From contig NZ_PQSS01000024.1 of the NCBI RefSeq assembly GCF_002920535.1, positions 33,169 through 97,168 of the forward strand: a stretch of DNA of 64,000 nt. Reading direction: 5' to 3'. Position numbers and translations under genes: made by a program. Shown here piece by piece: positions 15,974 through 24,775 of this stretch; position 1 is the stretch's first letter, and the number at the start of each line of letters is the position of its first letter. The notes under the pieces are model-generated. The model was not told the origin of the DNA. It searched no databases and saw only the letters and a list, made by a program, of their open reading frames with translations. Source of the DNA: Streptomyces sp. Ru71 (GTDB lineage: Bacteria > Actinomycetota > Actinomycetes > Streptomycetales > Streptomycetaceae).

Positions 15974-17770
15974 CTACTTCGAGTAAATGGCCTCGATCTC
16001 GTCCGCGTAGTCCTTGGCCACAACGTTCCGCTTCAGCTTCAGCGACGGCGTCAGATGCCCCGAGTCCTCAGTGAACTGGTGCGGGAGAATCCGGAACTTC
16101 CGCACCGACTCCGCCTTGGACACCGCCGCGTTGCCGTCGTCGACCGCCGACTGGATCGCGGCCAGCAGATCCGCGTCCTCCCGCAGCGACGCCACCGTCG
16201 CGTCGGCCGGCTTGCCGTGCTCGGCGGCCCAGCGGCCCAGGAACTCCTCGTCGATGGTGACCAGCGCGCCCACGAACGGCCGTCCGTCGCCCACCACCAT
16301 GCACTCCGCGACCAGCGCGTGCGCCCGGATGCGGTCCTCGATCACGGCCGGGGCGACGTTCTTGCCGCCCGCGGTGACGATGATCTCCTTCTTGCGGCCG
16401 GTGATGCGCAGGTAGCCGTCCTCGTCGAGGGTGCCGATGTCACCGGTGTGGAACCAGCCGTCGGCCAGCGCCTCCGCGGTCGCGCCCGGGTTGTTCCAGT
16501 ACTCCTTGAACAGGTGCTCGCCGTGCAGCAGCACCTCGCCGTCGTCGGCGATGCGGACCACCGAGCCGGGCAGCGGCTGGCCGACCGTGCCGATCTTCTG
16601 CCGGTCCCACGGGTTGAACGCGGTCGCCGCGCAGGACTCGGTCAGGCCGTAGCCCTCCAGCACGGTGAAGCCGATGCCGCGGAAGAAGTGGCCGAGGCGC
16701 TCGCCGAGCGGGGCGCCGCCGGAGATGGCGTACTCGCCGCGGCCGCCGAGGACCGCGCGGAGCTTGCTGTAGACCAGCTTGTCGAACACCTTGTGCTTGA
16801 TCTTCAGCCCGAAGGACGGGCCGGCCGGGGTGTCCAGCGCCTTGCTGTACGCGATCGCGGCGTCCGCCGCCTTGTCGAAGATCGCGCCCTTGCCGTCGGC
16901 CTGCGCCTTGGCGCGCGCCGAGTTGTAGACCTTCTCGAAGACACGCGGGACACCGAGGACGAGCGTCGGCCGGAAGGCGGCCAGCTCGTCGGTGAGGTGC
17001 TTGATGTCCGGGACGCAGCCCAGCTTGATCGGCGCCATCATCGGAGCGATCTGCACCAGCCGCCCGAAGACGTGCGCGAGCGGCAGGAACAGCAGCACCG
17101 AACACTCGCCGGTGCGGAACAGCGGACGCAGCCGCTCCACGATGTTGCCGCACTCGGCGAAGAAGCTGCGGTGGGTGAGCACACAGCCCTTGGGGCGGCC
17201 GGTGGTGCCGGAGGTGTAGACGATGGTCGCCGGGTCGTCGGCCTTGGCCAGCGAGCTGCGCTCCTCGACCGTCTCGTCCGAGACGTCCCGGCCGAGCCGC
17301 CCCAGCTCCTCCACACCGCCGGCCTCGATCTGCCAGACGTGCTTGAGGGCGGGCAGCCTCTCGCGCACCGACTCCACGGCGGCGGTGTGGTTGTCGAGCT
17401 CGGTGACGCAGGCGGTGGCGCCGGAGTCGGACAGGATCCACTCGACCTGCTCGGGCGAGCTGGTCTCGTACACCGGCACGGTGATCGCGCCCGCGCTCCA
17501 GATCGCGAAGTCCAGCAGGGTCCACTCGTAGCGGGTGCGGGACATCAGGCCCACCCGGTCGCCCGGCTGCACACCGGAGGCGATCAGGCCCTTGGCGGCG
17601 GCGTGCACCTCGGCCAGGAACGCCGTGGCGGTCACGTCCTGCCAGGCCCCTGCGACCTTACGGGCGATGACGGCGACGTCCGGGTGCTGCGCGGCGTTTC
17701 TGCGGACGATGTCGGTCAGGTTGCCGTCCGCAGGGACCTCGTACAAAGCCGGAAGGCTGAACTCGCGCAA
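15974..17770 (-). CDS. Long-chain fatty acid-CoA ligase (AMP-forming)
   Basis: 598 residues, ANL superfamily, FadD15-like. P-loop YTSGTTGRPKGC, the GYGLTES core motif, the hinge TGDIGTLDEDGYLRITGRKKE and a C-terminal lysine region (LTPSLKLKRN). Activates fatty acids to acyl-CoA through an acyl-AMP. The TTG start at 17770 is preceded by TGAGGAG about nine nt away; no better start is present. Monocistronic, with a 317-nt divergent region upstream. Confidence 0.92.
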   Translation of the reverse strand: MREFSLPALYEVPADGNLTDIVRRNAAQHPDVAVIARKVAGAWQDVTATAFLAEVHAAAKGLIASGVQPGDRVGLMSRTRYEWTLLDFAIWSAGAITVPVYETSSPEQVEWILSDSGATACVTELDNHTAAVESVRERLPALKHVWQIEAGGVEELGRLGRDVSDETVEERSSLAKADDPATIVYTSGTTGRPKGCVLTHRSFFAECGNIVERLRPLFRTGECSVLLFLPLAHVFGRLVQIAPMMAPIKLGCVPDIKHLTDELAAFRPTLVLGVPRVFEKVYNSARAKAQADGKGAIFDKAADAAIAYSKALDTPAGPSFGLKIKHKVFDKLVYSKLRAVLGGRGEYAISGGAPLGERLGHFFRGIGFTVLEGYGLTESCAATAFNPWDRQKIGTVGQPLPGSVVRIADDGEVLLHGEHLFKEYWNNPGATAEALADGWFHTGDIGTLDEDGYLRITGRKKEIIVTAGGKNVAPAVIEDRIRAHALVAECMVVGDGRPFVGALVTIDEEFLGRWAAEHGKPADATVASLREDADLLAAIQSAVDDGNAAVSKAESVRKFRILPHQFTEDSGHLTPSLKLKRNVVAKDYADEIEAIYSK

Positions 17771-18087
17771 GACTGCTGCTCCTCATAGGGCGCCGGCGCC
17801 ACGACGTTGTGTGATGCGACGGTGCGGTCCAAGGCTCGGGCAGGTGCTCGGGAGGCCGCCAGGAGGATGGGGAGCCCACTGGTTGAAATCCTGAGCACGA
17901 CTGGACGGCCCGGACGTTACCCGCCGGTATGGCTTCTTCGACAGGGGGTCCCGGCGAGATGTTCGCTGCGTCACACAGATTGGTGTTCCTTCGCGCACAG
18001 TAGTCCACCGCTTTCCTGACTAGCCAGTAACCGCAGGTCCGGCTGCCACTGTTCACAAGTGCACCGCTGCGCCTACGCTTGATCGCC
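17771..18087. promoter_or_regulatory. Divergent intergenic region between acyl-CoA synthetase and phosphoesterase genes
   Basis: No gene. Contains an imperfect 12-bp palindrome centred on CTAG (CTGACTAGCCAG, 18016-18027), which could be an operator, and at the right end TTCACA (18052-18057) with TACGCT (18074-18079) 16 nt apart, placing the start of transcription at or next to the ATG at 18088. No repeat or RNA structure was recognised in the rest. Confidence 0.4.
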
Positions 18088-18885
18088 ATGTCATCCACAC
18101 CGGCCGGCAGGCGCAGGACACGCGTTCATGTGGTGAGTGACGTGCACGGCAACGCCCGGGACCTGGCCAAGGCCGGGGACGGCGCCGACGCCCTGATCTG
18201 TCTGGGCGACCTCGTCCTCTTCCTCGACTACGCCGACCACTCCCGCGGGATCTTCCCCGACCTGTTCGGTGTGGAGAACGCCGACCGCATCGTCGCGCTG
18301 CGCACCGCCCGCCGCTTCGAGGAGGCGCGCGAGCTCGGCGCCCGGCTGTGGGCGGGCATCGAGGGCGACCGCGCCGCGGTGATCGAGCAGGCGGTACGGC
18401 GGCAGTACGCCGAGCTCTTCGCCGCGTTCCCGACGCCGACGTACGCCACCTACGGCAATGTCGACATGCCGACGCTGTGGAAGGAGTACGCCGGCCCCGG
18501 CACGCGGGTGCTCGACGGCGAGCGCGTGGAGATCGGCGGGCGGACCTTCGGCTTCGTCGGCGGCGGGCTGCGCACGCCCATGCGCACCCCGTACGAGATC
18601 TCCGACGAGGAGTACGCCGCGAAGATCGAGGCGGTCGGCGAGGTCGACGTGCTGTGCACCCACATCCCGCCCGACGTGCCGGAGCTCGTCTACGACACCG
18701 TCGCGCGCCGTTTCGAGCGCGGCAGCCGGGCGCTGCTGGACGCGATCCGGCGCACCAGGCCCCGGTACGCGCTGTTCGGGCACGTGCACCAGCCGCTGGT
18801 GAAGCGGATGCGGATCGGGGCCACCGAGTGCGTGAACGTGGGCCACTTCGCCGGGAGCGGGAAGCCGTGGGCGCTGGAGTGGTGA
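18088..18885 (+). CDS. Calcineurin-like metallophosphoesterase
   Basis: 265 residues. Metal-binding blocks of the fold are visible in order: DVHGN (first), GDLVLF (second), YGNVD in place of GNH(E/D), THIPP and GHVHQP (C-terminal histidines). Acts on phosphomonoesters or diesters; substrate unknown. ATG 18088 is preferred over 18079 because TACGCT lies 8 nt before it, the arrangement of a leaderless message. The SRPBCC gene follows 93 nt later. Confidence 0.87.
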   Translation: MSSTPAGRRRTRVHVVSDVHGNARDLAKAGDGADALICLGDLVLFLDYADHSRGIFPDLFGVENADRIVALRTARRFEEARELGARLWAGIEGDRAAVIEQAVRRQYAELFAAFPTPTYATYGNVDMPTLWKEYAGPGTRVLDGERVEIGGRTFGFVGGGLRTPMRTPYEISDEEYAAKIEAVGEVDVLCTHIPPDVPELVYDTVARRFERGSRALLDAIRRTRPRYALFGHVHQPLVKRMRIGATECVNVGHFAGSGKPWALEW

Positions 18886-18978
18886 CCGGCGGTGAAGGCG
18901 GCTGGTCGGGGGCGCGGTAGCCTTCACACCGCACCTGTTACCTCTCTGTACCGGCCCGCATCTGGAGGAGCCACGACG

Positions 18979-19419
18979 ATGGCGGAACACACCAGTTCGA
19001 GCATCACGATCGAGGCGGCCCCGGCCGACGTCATGGCGGTGATCGCCGACTTCGCGCGCTACCCGGACTGGACCGGCGAGGTGAAGGAGGCGGAGGTCCT
19101 CAAGACCGACGACGCGGGCCGTGCCGAACAGGTGCGGCTCGTGATGGACGCCGGCGCGATCAAGGACGACCAGACGCTGGCGTACACCTGGACCGGCGCG
19201 AACGAAGTCTCCTGGACGCTGGTCAAGTCCCAGATGCTGCGGTCGCTGGACGGCTCGTACCTGCTCAAGCCGGTGGGCGCGGGGTCGACCGAGGTCACGT
19301 ACTCGCTGACCGTCGACGTCAAGATCCCGATGCTGGGGATGATCAAGCGCAAGGCGGAGAAGGTCATCATCGACCGGGCCCTGGCCGGCCTGAAGAAGCG
19401 GGTCGAGTCGGGTCGGTAG
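18979..19419 (+). CDS. SRPBCC / polyketide cyclase-dehydrase family protein
   Basis: 146 residues, a START-like helix-grip fold: ITIEAAPADVMAVIADFARYPDWTGEV is the typical N-terminal strand-helix-DxxxYPxW pattern, with a long C-terminal helix. These bind hydrophobic ligands; in Streptomyces core genomes the function is unknown. ATG 18979 has GGAGGAG eight nt upstream. Confidence 0.87.
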   Translation: MAEHTSSSITIEAAPADVMAVIADFARYPDWTGEVKEAEVLKTDDAGRAEQVRLVMDAGAIKDDQTLAYTWTGANEVSWTLVKSQMLRSLDGSYLLKPVGAGSTEVTYSLTVDVKIPMLGMIKRKAEKVIIDRALAGLKKRVESGR

Positions 19420-19429
19420 CGGCCACTGA

Positions 19430-19525
19430 GGGGCGCTTCTGCCGTCCGCCGGCTGCGGGTCGTCCGTGGCCGGTCGCGCCCACGCGGCGGAGCCGCATAG
19501 GTTCACCGCCCCGCGCCCCTTAAGG
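19430..19525. repeat. Intergenic repeat, long type, inverted (copy D)
   Basis: Read on the minus strand it starts AAGGGGCGCGGGGC and continues through ATGCGGCTCCGCCGCGTGG and GGCGCGACC, closely matching copy A at 4795-4860. It lies between the SRPBCC and ArsA-like genes, both on the plus strand, and would leave the latter's own -10 box (19565) untouched. Confidence 0.65.
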
Positions 19526-19578
19526 TCGGCACAGTCGCCGGCGGAGCCGACCCGCGGCGTCCACTACCGTTCAGCCTC

Positions 19579-20751
19579 ATGCGTACCCTCTTGATCACCG
19601 GGCCCGGCGGCAGTGGCCGTACGACGGTCGCTGCCGCCACCGCACTCGCCGCCGCTCAAGAGGGCACCCGCACCCTCGTTCTGAGTGGCGACCGCACCGA
19701 CACCCTCGGCGCCGTCCTCGGTACCCCCACCGGTCCCGCCCCCACCCCGGTCGCGCCCCACCTCACCGCCTGGCGGCCCGACGCCGCCGCCGGCTTCCGC
19801 GACGACCTCACCGGCTTCCAGGACCGCGCCTCGAACGTCCTCGACCTGCTCGGCGCCTCCCGCCTGGACCCCGAGGAGGTCACCCCGCTGCCCGGCGCCG
19901 AGGAACTCACCCTGCTGCGCGCCCTGCGCGACGCCGCGCTGGCCGAGTCCCACGACCTCCTCGTCGTCGACCTGCCCCCCGTCCCGCAGGCCCTCGCCCT
20001 GCTCGCCCTCCCCGAGGAGCTGCGCCGCTACCTGCGCCGGCTGCTCCCGCCGGAGCGGCAGGCCGCCCGCGCCCTGCGCCCGGTCCTCGGCCGGCTGGCC
20101 GGCGTCCCCATGCCCGCCGAGTGGCTGTACGACACCGCCGCCCGCTGGGACACCGAGCTGGCCGCGGTCGAGGCCGTCCTCGCCGACCGGCACACCGCCG
20201 TACGCCTCGTCGCCGAACCCGGCCCGGCCGGCACCGACGCCCTGCGCACCGCCACCCTCGGCCTCGCCCTGCGCGCCCTGCCCGTGGAGTCCCTGGTCGC
20301 CAACCGTGTGCTGCCCGAGGACACGGCCGGTCCCTGGCTCGCCGGCCCCGTCGCCCAGCAGCGCAAGGCGCTGGACGAGTGGCGCGAGGCCCATCACCCG
20401 GTGCACGAGATCGCCCACCTAGGCCGCGACCCGCGCGGCACCGACGACCTCGCCGCCCTCACCGCCCCGGACGTCAACCCGGCGCCCACCCCCGTCGAGT
20501 GGCCCGTCGCCGACCGCATCGCCGAGGACGGCGTGCTCGCCTGGCACCTGCCGCTGCCCGGCGCCGTACGGGACGAACTCGACCTGGTGCGGCGCGGCGA
20601 CGAACTCGTCGTCACGGCCGGCCCCTTCCGCCGTATCGTCCCGCTGCCCTCCGCGCTGCGCCGCTGCACCGTCGACGGCGCGGCCCTGCGCGACGGCGAG
20701 CTGCGGGTGCGGTTCGCGCCGGACCCCGCGCTGTGGCCGCGTGAGCGCTGA
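19579..20751 (+). CDS. ArsA-like anion-transporting ATPase family protein
   Basis: 390 residues. The N-terminus LLITGPGGSGRTT is a deviant P-loop of the ArsA/MinD kind in which the usual GKT lysine is Arg; the signature lysine of GKGG is Pro. A second motif LLVVDLPP replaces the DTAP switch. The C-terminal 70 residues form the beta-rich tail seen in actinobacterial ArsA-like proteins. Not linked to arsenic genes; such proteins are more likely chaperone-type ATPases. TACCGT (19565-19570) lies 8 nt before the ATG, so it is probably leaderless. The changed P-loop makes ATP hydrolysis doubtful. Confidence 0.8.
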   Translation: MRTLLITGPGGSGRTTVAAATALAAAQEGTRTLVLSGDRTDTLGAVLGTPTGPAPTPVAPHLTAWRPDAAAGFRDDLTGFQDRASNVLDLLGASRLDPEEVTPLPGAEELTLLRALRDAALAESHDLLVVDLPPVPQALALLALPEELRRYLRRLLPPERQAARALRPVLGRLAGVPMPAEWLYDTAARWDTELAAVEAVLADRHTAVRLVAEPGPAGTDALRTATLGLALRALPVESLVANRVLPEDTAGPWLAGPVAQQRKALDEWREAHHPVHEIAHLGRDPRGTDDLAALTAPDVNPAPTPVEWPVADRIAEDGVLAWHLPLPGAVRDELDLVRRGDELVVTAGPFRRIVPLPSALRRCTVDGAALRDGELRVRFAPDPALWPRER

Positions 20752-20808
20752 GCCGCGTACCGCCGTTCGGGTAACGTCGTAAGGACCAGCCGTAGTCAGG
20801 AGTGCGTC

Positions 20809-21306
20809 ATGAGCGAAGGCGAAGAGCGCCCCCCGTCCGGCGCCGGTGAGCAGGAGAAGGCCGGCGAGGAGCCCCGCGCCGCCGACGCCGACGCCTGGGC
20901 CACCGCCTGCGCCGAGGATCTCGCCGAGGAGAGGGCCCGCCGCCGCGCGGAGCGCGGCACGCCGCCCGGCTCGGCCGCCGAGGAGCTGAAGAAGCTCGTC
21001 GACGCGGTCGCCGAGAAGCTCTCCGGGATCCAGTCACCGCTGTTCGGCGCGGTCGCCGGGCCGGCCGCTCAGCAGGTGGTGCGGCAGGTCGTCGAGCAGG
21101 CCAAGGCCGCCGTGGAACCGGTCATCGAACGCAACCCGGACGTCTTCGACCACCTCGCCGCGGCCGGCAACGAGCTCCTCGCCGCCTACCGCTCCGCCGT
21201 CCAGGCCCAGGAGAAGCGCTGGACCACCCGCGCGAGCGACCTGACCGACCCGCGGGAGCGCGGCGACGACGACGGCGGCCCCGGGCAGCGCATCGACCTC
21301 GACTGA
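20809..21306 (+). CDS. DUF5304 protein
   Basis: 165 residues, acidic N-terminus rich in Glu/Ala, then an amphipathic helical core (LKKLVDAVAEKL, VRQVVEQAKAAVEPVIERNP). Conserved Streptomyces protein without known function. Cytosolic by composition; no membrane segment. ATG at 20809 has AGGAG near 20800. It sits between the ArsA-like gene and glkA. Confidence 0.8.
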   Translation: MSEGEERPPSGAGEQEKAGEEPRAADADAWATACAEDLAEERARRRAERGTPPGSAAEELKKLVDAVAEKLSGIQSPLFGAVAGPAAQQVVRQVVEQAKAAVEPVIERNPDVFDHLAAAGNELLAAYRSAVQAQEKRWTTRASDLTDPRERGDDDGGPGQRIDLD

Positions 21307-21415
21307 GCGCCCACCCCGGACGACGCCGGGTCCACCGGGCGGACGACGGCGACCCGAGGGCAAACGCCTCGGGTACCGTTGGCCGTAGCGGGGCTCGACC
21401 GAAACTGAGGGATTC

Positions 21416-22369
21416 ATGGGACTCACCATCGGCGTCGACATCGGCGGCACGAAGATCGCGGCCGGCGTGGTCGACGAGGAAGGCAACATCCTCTCGACCT
21501 TCAAGGTGCCGACCCCCACCACGCCCGAGGCCATCATCGACGCCATCGCCTCGGCGGTGGAGGGCGCACGCGCGGGGCACGAGATCGTCGGCGTGGGCAT
21601 CGGCGCCGCCGGATACGTCAACCGGCAGCGCTCGACGGTCTACTTCGCGCCCAACATCGACTGGCGCAACGAGCCGCTCAAGGAGAAGGTCGAGGCGCGC
21701 ACCGGCCTGCCGGTCGTGGTGGAGAACGACGCCAACGCCGCCGCGTGGGGCGAGTACAAGTTCGGCGCCGGCAAGGGCCACCGGAACGTCATCTGCATCA
21801 CGCTCGGCACCGGCCTGGGCGGCGGCATCATCATCGGCAACAAGCTGCGCCGCGGCCACTTCGGTGTGGCCGCCGAGTTCGGCCACATCCGGATGGTGCC
21901 GGACGGCCTGCTGTGCGGCTGCGGCTCGCAGGGCTGCTGGGAGCAGTACGCCTCCGGCCGCGCCCTCGTGCGCTACGCCCGCCAGCGCGCCAACGCCACC
22001 CCCGAGCGCGCCGAGATCCTGCTCGGGCTGGGCAACGGCACCCCCGACGGCATCGAGGGCAAGCACATCTCCGTCGCCGCCCGGCAGGGCGACAAGGTCG
22101 CCGTCGACTCCTACCGCGAGCTGGCCCGCTGGGTCGGCGCCGGCCTCGCCGACCTCGCCTCCCTCTTCGACCCGTCCGCCTTCATCGTCGGCGGCGGCCT
22201 GTCCGACGAGGGCGAGCTGGTGCTCGACCCGATCCGCAAGTCGTACAAGCGCTGGCTGGTCGGCGGCAACTGGCGCCCGGTCGCCGAGGTCCGCGCGGCG
22301 GAACTGGGCAACAAGGCGGGCCTGGTGGGCGCGGCGGACCTGGCCCGCGAGCCCGACCCGATCATGTGA
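21416..22369 (+). CDS. glkA: ROK-family glucokinase
   Basis: 317 residues, the length of the S. coelicolor enzyme. Phosphorylates glucose to glucose 6-phosphate with ATP; in Streptomyces it is also the key player in glucose repression. N-terminal phosphate motif DIGGTKIA, catalytic base in ENDANAAAWGE, LGTGLGGG, and the zinc site CGCGSQGCWE (C167, C169, C174) typical of ROK proteins. ATG 21416 has GAGGGA upstream; a TACCGT box lies near 21374. Gene order here matches the S. coelicolor glkA region. Confidence 0.96.
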   Translation: MGLTIGVDIGGTKIAAGVVDEEGNILSTFKVPTPTTPEAIIDAIASAVEGARAGHEIVGVGIGAAGYVNRQRSTVYFAPNIDWRNEPLKEKVEARTGLPVVVENDANAAAWGEYKFGAGKGHRNVICITLGTGLGGGIIIGNKLRRGHFGVAAEFGHIRMVPDGLLCGCGSQGCWEQYASGRALVRYARQRANATPERAEILLGLGNGTPDGIEGKHISVAARQGDKVAVDSYRELARWVGAGLADLASLFDPSAFIVGGGLSDEGELVLDPIRKSYKRWLVGGNWRPVAEVRAAELGNKAGLVGAADLAREPDPIM

Positions 22370-22391
22370 CGAACGGCCGCTGTGCCCACCC

Positions 22392-22480
22392 GAGGGGCGC
22401 GGGGAACTGCGCGACCGGCCACGACGAACCGGCAGTCGCGCACGTACCTCGCGCCCCGAGTCATGAGGCGCCCCCGACGC
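22392..22480. repeat. Intergenic repeat, short type (copy C)
   Basis: GAGGGGCGCGGGGAACTGCG at 22392 onward matches copy B except that the first arm of the hairpin is degenerate. It lies at the 3' end of glkA and before the next promoter. Confidence 0.6.
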
Positions 22481-22503
22481 CGCGAGCCGCTTAAATGGAC
22501 GGC

Positions 22504-23265
22504 ATGGCAACCCCGCTGCTCCCCAACTCCCGCACCGAGCCCGACGGTTCCGCCCTCATCCGCGTCCTGAGCTACAACATCCGCTCGATGCGCGACGACA
22601 CCGACGCCCTCGCCCGCGTCATCCGGGCCTGCGCCCCCGACCTGGTGCTGATCCAGGAGGCCCCCCGCTTCTTCCGCTGGCGCAAGAAGCTCGCCCGTCT
22701 GGCCCGTGCGACGGACCTGGTGATCCTCACCGGCGGCGCCACGACCACGGGACCGGCGATCCTGTGCGACCTGCGCGCCACCGTCGAACGCACCGAGGAT
22801 GTCCTGCTCCCGCCCACCCCGGGACTGCACCGCCGCGGTCTGGCCACGGCGGTGGTGCGCTTCGCCGGGGTCCGCCTCGGTGTCGTCAGCTGCCACCTGT
22901 CCCTGGACGACGACGAGCGCTACACGCAGGCCGGCCTGTTCCTGGACCGGCTGGCCTCGCTCGGTGTGGAACACGTCGTGGCCGGCGGCGATCTGAACGA
23001 ACGCCCCGACGGCCCCGCCTTCCGCCGTGTCGCCGAGGGCCTCCAGGACTGCCACGCGGTGGCGCCCTGGGGCGGCGAGAACACCTGGACCCCCGCCGAC
23101 CCCTACCAGCGCATCGACGCGATCTTCGCCACGAAGGGCATCGAGGTGCTCGGCTGCGGCGTGCCCGTCGGCCTTCCCGGTGTCACGCAGACGGATCTGA
23201 GGGCGGCCACGGACCACCTCCCGGTCCTGGCCGCCCTCAGGATCCCCGCCGACAGCACCGCCTAG
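22504..23265 (+). CDS. Endonuclease/exonuclease/phosphatase (EEP) family protein
   Basis: 253 residues. EEP fold blocks: VLSYNIRSM (Asn), LIQEAP (metal Glu), GGDLNERPD (Asp-Asn), and ATDHLPVLA (catalytic Asp-His). Hydrolyses phosphodiesters in nucleic acid or lipid; substrate unknown. ATG 22504 is preferred over 22495 because TTAAAT (22491-22496) would start transcription at about this base. Its stop and that of the convergent downstream gene share a CTAG. Confidence 0.87.
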   Translation: MATPLLPNSRTEPDGSALIRVLSYNIRSMRDDTDALARVIRACAPDLVLIQEAPRFFRWRKKLARLARATDLVILTGGATTTGPAILCDLRATVERTEDVLLPPTPGLHRRGLATAVVRFAGVRLGVVSCHLSLDDDERYTQAGLFLDRLASLGVEHVVAGGDLNERPDGPAFRRVAEGLQDCHAVAPWGGENTWTPADPYQRIDAIFATKGIEVLGCGVPVGLPGVTQTDLRAATDHLPVLAALRIPADSTA

Positions 23266-23849
23266 ACGACGGCCCCGCGACCCGGGTCGCCGTCGTCCTC
23301 GTCGTCCGTGCGCATCCGCATCACCAGGGTCACGCAGCCGCCGAGGAAGCCGCCGACGGCGAGGGTCGTCAGCCACCAGGTCATGTCCCAGCGCAGCAGC
23401 ACCGCCAGCAGGAGCAGCAGCGGGCCGCCGATCACGCCCAGCCAGGCGAACTTCGCCGTGGCGTCCGCCTCGGGCAGCGGCGGCGGCTCCGGCGGCACGA
23501 AGTGGCCCTCGTCGTCCTCGTCGAAGTCGTCGTCGGTGGGCTCGGCCGCGGTGTAGTCACGCGGGCCGACGCCGGGCGCGAAGGCGATCGAGCTGCCGAG
23601 CGGCCGGGCCGGCTTCTTCTCCTCGCCCTCGTCGTCCGCGGCCGGCTCCAGCAGCGCCAGGTCCTCCACGGACCGGAACGGCCTGGTGCCCGGCGGGTCC
23701 GGCGGCTCCTCGCCGTAGGCGGCGATGATCGCCTTCCAGGCGGCCTCCTCGTCGAAGGGCACGCTCTGCTCCTGGGGCTCGCCCTCCTCCCGGCCGCCCC
23801 GGCCCTCGAACTCCTCGCGCTCCTCGCGCTCCGAGCCGTGCTCAGCCAC
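23262..23849 (-). CDS. Acidic protein with two C-terminal membrane helices
   Basis: 195 residues. Residues 1-125 are charged and disordered (many Glu/Asp); a Trp-containing segment FDEEAAWKAIIAAYGEEPPD is the most structured part. Two transmembrane helices follow (WLGVIGGPLLLLLAVLL and WWLTTLAVGGFLGGCVTLV). Actinobacterial family of unknown function. The GTG at 23849 lies inside the last codons of the upstream esterase (8-nt overlap), so the two are coupled. Confidence 0.75.
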   Translation of the reverse strand: MAEHGSEREEREEFEGRGGREEGEPQEQSVPFDEEAAWKAIIAAYGEEPPDPPGTRPFRSVEDLALLEPAADDEGEEKKPARPLGSSIAFAPGVGPRDYTAAEPTDDDFDEDDEGHFVPPEPPPLPEADATAKFAWLGVIGGPLLLLLAVLLRWDMTWWLTTLAVGGFLGGCVTLVMRMRTDDEDDGDPGRGAVV

Positions 23850-24621
23850 CTGCCGCCGTCCCTTCCTTGCCGAAGCTGGGTGCGAGCCGGCCGATGAACG
23901 CGAGGCTCTCGGCGAAGATGCGGTCCGCGTCGTGGTCCAACGTCGCCACGTGGTAGCTCTGTTCCAGCAGGATCTCGGTGACGTCCGTGGACGACACCCG
24001 GCTGAGGATGCGCGCCGAGTCGGCCGGCGGCACGACATGGTCCTGCGGGCTGCGCAGGACCAGCAGGGGCTGCGTGACCTGCGGCAGCTCGCCGTCGACC
24101 AGACGGAAGAAGTTCCGCAGCGAGTGCGCCGCGTGCAGCGGCACCTTGTCGTAGCCGAGCTCGGTGCTGTCCGGCTTGGCGATGTCGCTGGCGATGCCCT
24201 TGGTCGCCGGCACCAGGTGGCGCACGACGGGCAGGGCGTGCGCGGCGAGCCCGTGCACCTTGTTCGCCGGGTTGACCACGACGACGCCCTCGACGGCGTC
24301 CCCGTGCCGCGCGGCCAGCCGCAGGGCGAGCGCGCCGCCCATGGACAGGCCGGCCACGAAGACGCGGGTGCACCGCTCGCGCAGGGCGCGCAGCTCGCGG
24401 TCCACCTCCGCGTACCAGTCCGGCCAGCCCGTGACCTGCATGTCCTCCCAGCGCGTGCCGTGCCCGGGCAGCAGCGGCAGCGAGACGGTCAGGCCGTGCT
24501 CGGCGAGGTACTGGGCCCATGGGCGCAGCGACTGCGGGGAACCGGTGAAGCCGTGGCAGAGGAGGACCCCCACCTCCCCGCCCTCGTGGCGGTACGGCTC
24601 GGCTCCAGGAAGGACCGGCAC
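23842..24621 (-). CDS. Alpha/beta-hydrolase, carboxylesterase (Est30-like)
   Basis: 259 residues. Oxyanion segment LLCHGFTGSP, nucleophile S93 in GLSMGG, acid D194 in SPQDHVV and H224 in SYHVATLD form the full triad; the short lid matches monoacylglycerol lipase/Est30 esterases. GTG start at 24621 with AGGAG seven nt upstream; the longer open frame upstream has no family similarity. Divergent from the acyltransferase gene, consistent with a lipid role. Confidence 0.9.
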   Translation of the reverse strand: MPVLPGAEPYRHEGGEVGVLLCHGFTGSPQSLRPWAQYLAEHGLTVSLPLLPGHGTRWEDMQVTGWPDWYAEVDRELRALRERCTRVFVAGLSMGGALALRLAARHGDAVEGVVVVNPANKVHGLAAHALPVVRHLVPATKGIASDIAKPDSTELGYDKVPLHAAHSLRNFFRLVDGELPQVTQPLLVLRSPQDHVVPPADSARILSRVSSTDVTEILLEQSYHVATLDHDADRIFAESLAFIGRLAPSFGKEGTAAGG

Positions 24622-24775
24622 GGTCGGTCTCCTGTTCGTGAGAAGGGTGTGAACGACTCCCGAGACTTCCAGGTGAGCTTCACCGTACGCGACGGCACTG
24701 ACACCGACCAGGGTCGTCGGGCTGTTCGCGGCCCTCCGGGTTAAGGTCTGTTCGACACATACAGGAGGCACTCGG

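Noticed and set aside
12385..16074. 1229-codon open frame on the plus strand
   Set aside because: It runs across the MATE, mannosyltransferase and PimB-like genes in the wrong frame; Arg/Pro/Gly-rich translation typical of GC-rich shadow frames.
23262..23265. Shared CTAG at convergent stop codons
   Set aside because: Seen, but expected by chance when two TAG stops face each other; no function implied.
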